DNA of 64,000 bases from Glandiceps talaboti (taxonomy: Eukaryota; Hemichordata; Enteropneusta; Spengelidae). The notes beneath the pieces are model-generated. The model searched no databases, was not told where the DNA came from, and saw nothing but the letters and a program-made list of their open reading frames with translations. Made by a program: the position numbers and the translations under genes. The stretch is from assembly GCF_964340395.1 (NCBI RefSeq), contig NC_135554.1, positions 3,686,975 through 3,750,974 on the forward strand, in the 5' to 3' direction. Below, piece after piece: positions 22,261-32,898 of this stretch. The stretch's first letter is position 1. The number at the start of each line of letters is the position of its first letter.

Positions 22261-22714
22261 CATACCTACCTACCTACCTACCTACCTACCTACCTACCTA
22301 CCTACCTATGCATGCATACAAAGCCACACTTTTTAATTTGAAATTGAATTTCCTCATAACATGATGGATGTTGCTTGTTTCAAAAGGAAGAGGTGACAAT
22401 GAATGTAGTTTATTCCCTAAGTAGTCAGGAACATTGGAAATTAGACGATATAAATTGAATCGAAGTTTGAGGGTGCCAAGTGGGAGTGGGTACTGTGCAG
22501 ATTTTTGAAATTCAAGGACTAAAACTCGGAATATATGCTTTCTAACATGTCAAGGTAGTAATAATACTGCATAAATTTGAGTAGCCCCCTTTCACGCCCC
22601 ATTTTTGATTACCCCCCTCCCTTTCACTCCCCAGGTTTTGAGGGAGCCCGCCCCCCCCCCCCCAGCTCTTTTCCTCCGACCCGGCCCCAAGGTCATAAAT
22701 AATGACGGCTCCCT
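21961..22714. mobile_element. TIR element (MITE) C, ~754 bp
   Basis: Left terminus AGGGAGCCGTAATTATTTAT (21961 on) and right terminus reading inward as AGGGAGCCGTCATTATTTAT (22692-22714) match at 22 of 23 positions. G- or C-runs lie just inside each end. The interior has a (CATA)n/(CA)n/(CTAC)n microsatellite (22187-22310) and no open frame of note. Flanking triplets are ATA on the left and TTA on the right, so a 3-bp target duplication is not confirmed. Confidence 0.75.
22187..22310. repeat. (CATA)n(CA)n(CTAC)n compound microsatellite
   Basis: Three successive short-period runs inside the TIR element. Confidence 0.97.
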
Positions 22715-22717
22715 TTA

Positions 22718-24747
22718 GGGACCGGTCAGTTTCTCCAGCCTGGGGGGGGGCGGTGGATTCTTAAATCGGGCCGACAAAAAGTCACTGACCCCCCCTATCT
22801 GTAAAACCAAAAACAGGCTGACCCCCCCTATCACATAATTCTAAAACATGATGACCCCCCCCCCCCCCCATATATAATATTTGCATGACAGGTATTTTTT
22901 TATCATGACTCAGTGTGGACTGCTTGACTGTCTTGCATCTACTTTATAAGATCCCAGGTTAGCACTATCATATTTATAATTATTGACTACACAGGGTAAA
23001 TATATTCGAAAAGGAGTTTAATAGCATCTTGGCTGTGAAAGGTAGGAAAGCTTGAGAAGGGAATATGTACATCTGTTGTGGGGGTCCTAGGGGGTCTCCC
23101 CCTAGAAGCCCAGGAGGTTTTTAACTCTGAAAAGTCAATTTTGAGACTATTCAGACATTTTCAGAAAATAATTTCCAAGCTTTACAAGACAGCACCAACA
23201 TGTAAAATGCAACTACATAAGGTTGAAATATTTTTGAAATATAGTTTGATAGGATCTTGACAGTAAGAGGTAGGGGGAAGATCTTGAGACTAGGATGTGT
23301 ACACCTCATGTGGGGGGGGGGGGTCCTAGGGGGTCTCCCCCTAGAAGCCCTGGAGGTTTTTAACTCTGAAAAGTCAATTTTGAGACTATTCAGACCCTTT
23401 CAGACAATAATTTCCAAGCCTTACAAGACAACACCAACATGTTAAAAGCAACTACATAGGGTTGAAATACTTTTGAAATATACTTTGATAGCATCTTGAC
23501 AGTAAGAGGGGAAGAGCTTGAGACTGGGATATGTCCACCTCATGTGGTGGGTCTGAGGGGGGTCTCCCTCTAGAAACCCTGGAGGATTTTTACTCTTAAA
23601 GCCAATATTTAGGCTATTCAGACCCTTTCAAGCAATAACTTAATCCATGCTTTAGAAGACAGCAAGTATCAGAAACTATTCTTTATAACTTACACTAAGG
23701 GTTGAAATATGTTCTTAAAAAGTTTAAATGGCATCATTATATACATGTAGTAAAGGTCAGCACATCTATAATGGTAGTATCATTGGTAGGGGAGATTTGG
23801 AGTTTAAGGCAATTTTAGACTATCTTGGCAAAAACGTTTCAGATCTTGAAAAGACAATATCATATTAAATTAGAATAGGGTGAAAATATTTAAGAAAAGT
23901 TTAATACCATTATGACAGTAAAAAGGTTGTTGGTGCATCTGATTGTTGGTTGAATGTATGAGTGACCTCTGGGGGTGAGGGAGTCCTTGGGGTTTTCCCC
24001 CTGGCAGATCTGGAGTTTTTTGGTTGAGATTCTAAGGCAATGTTTAGGTTATTCATAACCTTTGAGGTAATATATCCAAGCTTCGAAAAGCTAACATAAA
24101 ACGTTTTTAAATGAGTTTCTCATATCACATAAAATGGAATGTAACATTAGTATATAGGGGCATTAATATTGCATGTATAATAAGGTCACCGGTATGTTAG
24201 AGAACTTTAGGTGGTCATACCTAGTGTATAATAGTAACTGGAATCTGCTGAGATGTGGTGATTTGTAGTGTCAATAGCATGACGAGTAGAACAATTTAGA
24301 TTCACTTCATTTATAAACTATCTATGAAAATTACCATTACGAAACCTTCAAGTTCACTTTTGCCCCAAACTGCAATATAAGCGAAGCATTGATTGTGAAA
24401 CAGCCAAGCATTTACATGACATGTTCTGTAACTAGTGTGGTAGGTAGGTAATACCGGTACATGTATATGAATATGTATAGTTAGGTTTGAACTAATAAGT
24501 AATGTTAAAGAATTCATGTAAGAAACAGGGACAAGAACAAATATTTACATGTACCACATTTCAGACAAGGCTATATGCCATTGTAGAAAGGCTTTTTTTT
24601 CTTCCATCACAATCTAAAACACAATGACCCCCCCTATCCACAATTTTCAAAACAGCATGACCCCCCCTACTGCCAATTTCAAAAACAGGGTGACCCCCCC
24701 TACCAATCCACCGCCCCCCCCCCAGGCCGAAGAAACTGACCGGTCCC
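22718..24747. mobile_element. TIR element B with TTA target duplications (PIF/Harbinger-like)
   Basis: The two ends are inverted copies: GGGACCGGTCAGTTTCT then a G-run and GCGGTGGAT at 22718, with the same read in complement ending at 24747. Both ends are directly flanked by TTA (22715-22717 and 24748-24750), a 3-bp target duplication. TTA/TAA duplications with GGG-starting ends are typical of PIF/Harbinger elements. The ~2.0 kb interior has no transposase frame, only subterminal C-rich repeats and several ~235-bp tandem units, so the copy is non-autonomous. A diverged relative in the opposite orientation lies at 16285-17668. Confidence 0.75.
23040..24110. repeat. ~235-bp internal tandem units of TIR element B
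   Basis: The block with ggtcctagggggtctccccc, tagaagccctggaggttttt and gcatcttgacagtaagagg recurs near 23083, 23322 and 23549, with more decayed copies to about 24100. The related element at 16.3-17.7 kb has the same blocks in complement. Confidence 0.8.
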
Positions 24748-24911
24748 TTACCTTTTCCCGGTAATAAGATGTGGAAAAAAATCATTATTGATATAAAATT
24801 GTGATTGCATTTATATTACTAAGCTACGTAATAACCATAGATTTTTTTGCACAATTTCGGTTTTATTTGTATAAGCAACGAGGCCTGTCAAGTACTATGT
24901 ATATACAGATA

Positions 24912-25990
24912 CATTTTAAAAATCTTTTCTCTGCAGTAAAGTCTGAGAACAATAAGGATTTTGTAATGAACAGTTTGTCTAATGTTAATGACCCTCCACA
25001 GCTGATTTCTGTTCAAGACATCAGATCTGCCATTGAAAGTATGGATAAGGGTAAAGCGTGTGGCCTTGATGGCATTTATACTGAGCACTTAAATTTCTGC
25101 GGATAGCAGGTTTTCTGTCTTTTTGGCCATACTTTTCAATATTTGTGTTTTACACGGGTATTTGCCACCAGATATGATTTCTACCGTTTTGGTGCCTATC
25201 ATTAAGGATAAGGCTGGGATGTCACTGGGATGTAACTATAGATCTATTGCCCTTTCATCTGTCATTTCAAAAGTGCTTAAACATGTTCTGTATCGAGTCA
25301 CATTTGTATATTTCTGACAATCAATTTGGTTTTAAGGCTAAACACTCTACTGACCAATGTATCTATCTCCTGAAGGAAGTTATCCAATTTTATAAGTCTC
25401 ATAAGAATCCCATGTTTTTATGTTTTATGGATGCTTCTAAAGCATTCGATCGGGTTAATCACTGGTCACTAAAAGCTTTTACTGAGAGGAGTTCCTGTAA
25501 TTTTTGTTCGTTTGATAGTATTTTGGTATAGATCTCAGTTAGTGTGTGTTAAATGGGGAGCTGTCGTCTCCTCTACCTTCACTGTTCTTAATGGCGTTCG
25601 CCAAGGGGGATTTTATCTCCACGTTTTTTAACGTTTACATTGATGAGCCGAGCCATCGTTTGTCTTCTCATAAGGTTGGATGTCTGATTAGTAGTAGACT
25701 TTTGAATCACATTTCATATGCTGATGATTTGATTGTCTTCAGCCCCTCTAGCAAGGGCTTACAAAAGCTTATTCATGTTTGCAAGATTCACGGTATCGAA
25801 CATGATATTATCTATAATCAGAAAACAAACAGCTTGTATGGTTGTCATGCCCAAAAACTGTAAGCTTTTAAACACCCCTGTTATTTCTTTGAATGATAAT
25901 GAGCTTTCGTTTGTCAACTCATGCAAATTTCTGGGTGTATTTGTTCTCAGTAGCTTCATGGATGATGATGATGATATTACTAGACAAATG
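24912..25990 (+). pseudogene. Non-LTR reverse transcriptase, multiply frameshifted
   Basis: Fragments in all frames, in order: DKGKACGLDGIYTEHL, LVPIIKDKAG and NYRSIALSSVISK, FGFKAKHSTDQC, box A FMDASKAFDRVNH, a damaged box B (NGVRQGG spread over two frames), and box C YADD at 25717-25728 with the two catalytic Asp. CKFLGVFV follows, then the sequence ends at 25990. At least four frame changes and internal stops show it is long dead. The wording of boxes A-C differs from the LINE at 10.5-13.8 kb, so it is a different family; I do not assign a clade. Confidence 0.85.
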
Positions 25991-26590
25991 TAAAGATAAA
26001 GATAAAGTAAACATGTGTATAGCGCCAAAATCCAAAAATAAAAATTGTTCAGAGGCTCTTCACAAAATATATTTAAAAAAAAGAAAAAAAGAAACTTTCC
26101 ATAAAATACACAAAGTCTAAATTATGCAATGGAGAAGAAAACGTTCCACAAATGTTCCTTATGTCTAAAAATATCAAAAATAAGTTTAAGTTCAGATAAT
26201 ACGCTTAGAAATACGCTTCTCTAAAAAGGTAAGTCTTGATACTCCCTTTAAAAGATGACACTGTTTGACATTGTTTGATTTCCTGTGGTAATTTATTCCA
26301 TAGTTCTGGTGCAGCAGTAACAAACGCACGTTTTCCATAAGTATGTTGAGCTGGGTTAATTGTGAGAAGAAATTTGTCCTTTGACCGAAGTTCGCGTAGA
26401 GGCTCATACCGATTGAGTAGATTTGATAGATATGGCGGTGCTAAGCCATGCAGTGCCTTGAACGTAATCAGAAGAAGCTTGAACTTAATTCGTTGCTGTA
26501 TTGGAAGCCAGTGAAGTTTGAACAGTACGGGTGTTATGTGGTTTGTCTTCTTGGTCCTGGTGATTAATCGCGCACATGTATTTTGAACAC
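25991..26590 (-). pseudogene. Antisense 5'-truncated LINE 3' end (CR1/L2 group C-terminus)
   Basis: On the minus strand from about 26590, the translation contains LHWLPIQQRIKFKLL, FKALHGLAPPYLSNLL, AFVTAAPELWNKLP and, after a 1-nt frame change, IKTYLFREAYF and a stop. These are the standard C-terminal blocks of CR1/L2-group LINEs. Downstream lies ttggcgctatacac and a (TTATC)n-type tail ending at about 25991. Truncation at the 5' side and a short repeat tail fit target-primed insertion into the older plus-strand LINE. Confidence 0.8.
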
Positions 26591-26890
26591 ACTGTAATTA
26601 CTTTGTAATGTGATTACTTTACGTACGTGGTAACTTTCTATGCAGGAATTTTGCATTTTGTTCTAGTGAGTGTGGTCTGAAAACGTACAACAAAGTTTGA
26701 GTTGCGTATAATAATTGTTTTAGAATTTTTAAAAATTTGTCCAGGCGGTGTAGTATTAGTTCTTTGTTTGTTTGTTACTCAGTTTTGTATGTTGGTGAAC
26801 TTGTCCGGGAAAGTGTTTATAATTTTCTTTGAGAGTTTTAGGTAGTAGTAATGTTTATGTACAGTGTGTTTACTCATGTATATACCACGA

Positions 26891-26910
26891 CTCCAGTGCA
26901 GGCACTGGAG
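26891..26910 (+). other. Perfect hairpin in LINE 3' UTR
   Basis: ctccagtg / cactggag with a cagg loop, about 120 bp before the LINE's A-rich end. Confidence 0.7.
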
Positions 26911-27055
26911 AGATATTCTTTATTGATTTATATCACTATTTGTTTTTTGTATTAGTTTGGTTTTTTTAATGTATTTTCTTGTAAATTCCTGGTGTATTTC
27001 TTTTACATGGGCCTTGAGCCTGATCCAAACAATAAAAATAAATGAATAGATAAAT

Positions 27056-27152
27056 ATATCAAGGCAGTTGTGAAAAGGCGATCGCCAAGTGGTGGTTGCG
27101 CAAAGCATTATGGGTATCCAATTTCCATTCCGTTGGATGTCACACACCCAAA
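27056..27152 (+). promoter_or_regulatory. Short proximal promoter/5' UTR of the phosphatase gene
   Basis: Only about 97 bp separate the LINE end from the start codon. No TATA box. gcattatgggta (27106-27117) resembles half of the ZNF143/SBS promoter motif, and the start codon sits in ccaaaatggcgtc, close to a YY1 site (AANATGGCG). A TATA-less promoter with a YY1-like site at the ATG fits a broadly expressed gene. These motif matches are by eye. Confidence 0.35.
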
Positions 27153-27213
27153 ATGGCGTCAGGGGCGGCTAAGTGCTGCTATATACTTGTGGATTTACTA
27201 TTGCTGTGTATTG
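27153..27213 (+). CDS. PLPP: PLPP exon 1
   Basis: ATG at 27153 in AAAATGG context; encodes [20 protein letters not shown] plus the first base of the next codon. Donor TTG|GTGAGT. Phase 1 boundary. First half of transmembrane segment 1. Confidence 0.9.
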
Positions 27214-30200
27214 GTGAGTTTGATATTTAAGGTTTAAACATTATGTGTGTAAAAGTGACACGTTGTCATTGTAGCATGTGTACAGTGGCCTTGTTACAAC
27301 AAGTTGTTATAGCCGGTACCCGAATACATATACGTTATGTTTACATTGTATAACGCTATGCACTTTCACTGGCTCAACATGTTGTTGAGTGCACACTGCA
27401 GGTAAAATACCCAATGTAGTCATACATCAACGTACTCTCACCGATGCACTGTATGACATCATGTCCATGGACACTTTCTGAAAATAATCGAATACAGATC
27501 TCTTTACAAGTGTTTTCATTCGTCTGTGAATTGCAATGTGCAGACGACGTAAATAGTGGACGAAGTTTGTAAAACACAGTGTAAACACTTTAGACACATG
27601 ATTTGGTCGACTACCTGTCAATTGATCAGTATGCACGAACAAAGTCTGTCTGTCACGTAGGATCACTTTTCGACAATTGTCAGTTTTCAAATACACAATA
27701 CACCGTGAAACTTATTTAGAAACAAATACAAACACCAAAGTATAATATCACATGTTGAGTTTATAATTAAATTTTTTAATGGAGTGGTTTACACAAATGA
27801 TTGCAAATAAAGCTGATATAAGTATTACTTGTATGTTAATATCCATTCGTGTCCTGTAAGCACAGTTGCACTGGGATATTTTAGGTATGTATACAATATT
27901 TCTATACTAGATCAAGTCCAAATACTAGGTTTATATATAATATTTCTATACTAGATCAAGTCCAAATACTAGGTTTATATACAATATTTCTATACTAGAT
28001 CAAGTCTGAATACTAGGTTTATATACAATATTTCTATACTAGATCAAGTCCAAATACTAGGTGTATATACAATATTTCTATACTAGATCAAGTCTGAATA
28101 CTAGGTTTACATACAATATTTCTATACTTAGATCAAGTCCAAATACTAGGTTTATATATAATATTTCTATACTAGATCAAGTCCAAATACTAGGTTTATA
28201 TACAATATTTCTATACTAGATCAAGTCCAAATACTAGGTTTATATATAATATTTCTATACTAGATCAAGTCCAAATACTAGGTTTATATACAATATTTCT
28301 ATACTTAGATCAAGTCCAAATACTAGGTTTATATACAATATTTCTATACTAGATCAAGTCCAAATACTAGGTTTATATACAGTATTTCTATACTAGATCA
28401 AGTCCAAATACTAGGTTTATATACAATATTTCTATACTAGATCAAGTCCAAATACTAGGTTTATATACAATATTTCTATACTAGATCAAGTCCAAATACT
28501 AGGTTTATATACAATATTTCTATACTAGATCAAGTCTGAATACTAGGTTTATATACAATATTTCTATACTAGATCAAGTCCAAATACTAGGTTTATATAC
28601 AATATTTCTATACTTAGATCAAGTCCAAATACTAGGTTTATATATAATATTTCTATACTAGATCAAGTCCAAATACTAGGTTTATATACAATATTTCTAT
28701 ACTAGATCAAGTCTGAATACTAGGTTTATATACAATATTTCTATACTTAGATCAAGTCCAAATACTAGGTTTATATATAATATTTCTATACTAGATCAAG
28801 TCCAAATACTAGGTTTATATACAATATTTCTATACTTAGATCAAGTCCAAATACTAGGTTTATATATAATATTTCTATACTAGATCAAGTCCAAATACTA
28901 GGTTTATATACAATATTTCTATACTTAGATCAAGTCCAAATACTAGGTTTATATATAATATTTCTATACTAGATCAAGTCCAAATACTAGGTTTATATAT
29001 AATATTTCTATACTTAGATCAAGTCCAAATACTAGGTTTATGTACAATATTTCTATACTTAGATCAAGTCTGAATACTAGGTTTATATACAATATTTCTA
29101 TACTAGATCAAGTCCAAATACTAGGTTTATATACAATATTTCTATACTTAGATCAAGTCTAAATACTAGGTTTATATACAATATTTCTATATTTCTGTAA
29201 AGTCTAGTATCACAGTATCGACTCATAGTACTAAAATGATAAAACAGTGAAGCAGAGATTAAGAGAAATATATCAACAAACAAATTGATATTTTCAATGT
29301 TTCAAGTTTGTGGCTAATGACTCTTCCATTTGGCTGATTGAAAAATATTAATCTAATGGGTATGATGTTTTTTGAAATCAACAACTGCATAGAGTGTTGA
29401 CTTTCTTTAAAATGTTTTGTAACGTATTGTGAGAGCTGTTGCTAATTACTTCTTGTCCTTGTCAGGGAATTAGATGTCATTCAATAAAATAAATTTTGAT
29501 GGTCAACACCCTGGAAAATGACCCAAATCAATATAGATACCCCTGGAAAACTGACGGAAAGCCCTGGAATTTTTTTTTACTCTAAGTGTTCGAACCCTGT
29601 GTATCACTGTGTCATTGTTTGAGTTTGTTTTTATTTTAGTGATCTCAGTATGACTTTATATCTACTATTTTTACAGTTGCTGCTCCAATTGTCATTGTCC
29701 AATTTGGATTACTACCTATTTATGAACGTGGATTTTTCTGCAATGATGACAGTATAAGATATCCGTATAAAGACAGCACAGTTACAAATATTATGCTGTA
29801 TTCAGTATCAGTTGGACTACCATTTTTATTTGTAAGTATAATCCAATTATTACAATGAATGCAATCCCAGAATTCCTTACCCCCAGTGTACAGCACTCGG
29901 CAGTCGGTGCATGGCTTATTCTAGATTAGACTGTAAGATACGCTGTGGTGTTTCGCCCTCACCGGCCTCTCACATGTAGGGTTGGCTGATGTGTGAGGGC
30001 ACCCCGTCACGGCATATCTTATCGACTAATTCTAGATATGTGATGTGATATAGATAATAGAGGTGTTGTAAGTAACATTTTGTGACTTACTTGACATCAA
30101 GTAAATCAGTCTCCCCTTTGTTCACCTTGAAGTCAAGTTTTTGGGGGACTGTGTCTTGTTAGTTACTAAGACTAGAGAAACATTTACATACCATTTGGGA

Positions 30201-32846
30201 GAGCATTGTAACAATTCAGATTGTATAGTGTAATTTGATCATGTACAGTAGTATCATGCCTATCACAGGTATATTCAATAAGTTTACACTTAGGCCAAAT
30301 AATAAAATCATGTACAATAGTAGCATGCCTATCACAGGTATATTCAATAAGTTTACACTTAGGCCAAATAATAAAATCATGTACAGTAGTATCATGCCTA
30401 TCACAGGTATATTCAATAAGTTTACACTTTGGCCAAATAATAAAATCATGTACAGTAGTAGCATGCCTATCACAGGTATATTCAATAAGTTTACACTTTG
30501 GCCAAATAATAAAATCATGTACAGTAGTAGCATGCCTATCACAGGTATATTCAATAAGTTTACACTTAGGCCAAATAATAAAATCATGTACAGTAGTATC
30601 ATGCCTATCACAGGTATATTCAATAAGTTTACACTTTGGCCAAATAATAAAATCATGTACAATAGTAGCATGCCTATCACAGGTATATTCAATAAGTTTA
30701 CACTTAGGCCAAATAATAAAATCATGTACAGTAGTAGCATGCCTATCACAGGTATATTCAATAAGTTTACACTTAGGCCAAATAATAAAATCATGTACAG
30801 TAGTATCATGCCTATCACAGGTATATTCAATAAGTTTACACTTAGGCCAAATAATAAAATCATGTACAGTAGTATCATGCCTATCACAGGTATATTCAAT
30901 AAGTTTACACTTTGGCCAAATAATAAAATCATGTACAATAGTAGCATGCCTATCACAGGTATATTCAATAAGTTTACACTTAGGCCAAATAATAAAATCA
31001 TGTACAATAGTAGCATGCCTATCACAGGTATATTCAATAAGTTTACACTTTGGCCAAATAATAAAATCATGTACAATAGTAGCATGCCTATCACAGGTAT
31101 ATTCAATAAGTTTACACTTAGGCCAAATAATAAAATCATGTGGTTCCGATTACACTGAATTTTAGAACAGGTGGGGAAGGTAGATTTTTTATTCTGTTTT
31201 GTAACATTTTTTTCATGTGTGACTGTTAGTGTCAAGTTCAGGTTTCCACTGTTTTCCAATGGTCGCTGTGTTGTTTATTTCTTCCTATCAAATGTACAGC
31301 CATTACAGATTGGAAGAACAGTTTTATTTTGTCTTTTTAAGTTGATGGCAGTTCCACTATTTCTCATGAGACTTCACAATTTTTGTAATTTTATTATTTT
31401 TTCTTGAATACGTAGGTGCTAGGTGGGGTCGGGTAAACGGAATGAAACAATTATTTTTTTTAGGCCTTAGTACTAGTAGGTAGTTCATTGTTCTCCATGA
31501 GCGATATAGCAAACCTATCTGTAATTGACTTGAATATAGCAAACCTACATGTACATACATATATTATAAAACCTGACATACATATAGACACACATGTACA
31601 TGTACATTGAAAATGATAGTCCAAAGTACTCTGTATCATGTAAACAATTGAACCAAATCAAACCATGGCCTGGTTGCTAACTATCAGTTCAAGCCTTTAA
31701 GGTTTGATTGGTCTCTCAGACCTTTGTAAAAAAAACTCTCCTTAGACACTGAGTTACTACCAAACAGTAGTTATATTACAGGTGTTTTTAAAATTGAAAT
31801 GAAAACTTTATTAATAGTGTGGTATAGAAATAATATTTATTTATTCCCAGAAATATAGATATGAAATTAAAAGATACAGAAACATAGATATGAAATTAAA
31901 AGATACAGAAATATAGATATGAAATTAAAAGATACAGAAATATAGATATGAAATTAAAAGATACAGAAACATAGATATGAAATTAAAAGATACAGAAATA
32001 TAGATATGAAATTAAAAGATACAGAAATATAGATATGAAATTAAAAGATACAGAAATATAGATATGAAATTAAAAGATACAGAAACATAGATATGAAATT
32101 AAAAGATACAGCAGTATACTCATAATAAATGATTACATGATACAAGGAAAAGGAGATTAGAAGTAGTTGACCAGCAACTAATCAAAAGACAATATCTGGA
32201 TTTTCAAAATTATTTTAAAAAAACAGTCAGTTCCAAAGACACTGCAGATACAGTCCTGAGATATACATTGAACGGAAATGAAAACAAGTGATGAGTTGTC
32301 TACTGGTGATGAAACTAACTGGATAAGTGTAGATATTGTTTGTTTTTTCATTTGTATTTTGTAGTCTATAATTATTAATTGATAAATACAGTCTATGTTA
32401 ATTCAAATCTTGTTTTCTGTACAAACATAGATTGTCGTCATAGAAGCTGTCCTCTATGCATATAGAAAAAACCATCAGTTGGAATACTTAGCCTCCAGCA
32501 GCTTTAACAGATGTTGTTGTGGCGTACCTATCAATCCATATTTATTTCGAACCTACAAAGCCATCGGAATATTCTTGTTTGGTGCTGCTGTAACCATGAA
32601 TATCACAAACATGACAAAAAATATGATTGGACGATTGAGGCCACATTTCATTGACATTTGTCAACCAGACTTCTCCCTGATCAATTGTACAGATGGATAT
32701 ATAATGCAGTATACATGTTTAGGAGATAACGAAGACAGGATACACGATGCAAGGTTAGAAGAATTCTATATAAACATTTAATTAAATGTTTTTATTGCGT
32801 AATACTAATCACAAACTGGACTGAATAGGCTTGGCGAAGTTTTGTA

Positions 32847-32898
<52 letters not shown>

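Larger units (their letters stand above)
24885..27055 (+). mobile_element. Decayed LINE interrupted by an antisense LINE
   Basis: Reverse transcriptase fragments occupy 24900-25990. A block of another LINE in antisense interrupts at 25991-26590. The 3' UTR then seems to resume from about 26600 and ends with aataaaaataaatgaataga at 27030-27050, an A-rich LINE terminus. The join on both sides of the antisense block is inferred; the 3' UTR could belong to a different LINE. Confidence 0.6.
29832..32430 (+). other. PLPP intron 2
   Basis: 2,599 bp, phase 0, with a GTAAGT donor and acaaacatag acceptor. Contains a short palindromic MITE, a 69-bp array and a 29-bp array. The rest (31141-31849, 32112-32430) shows no gene. 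Confidence 0.92.

Noticed and set aside
27427-27696. 89-codon minus-strand frame in intron 1
   Set aside because: No recognisable domain and no promoter or splice support; length is within chance expectation.
30216-31259. 347- and 307-codon open frames with apparent membrane-protein repeats
   Set aside because: They are translations of the 69-bp minisatellite on the two strands inside intron 2; identical unit translations and openness on both strands show an artefact.
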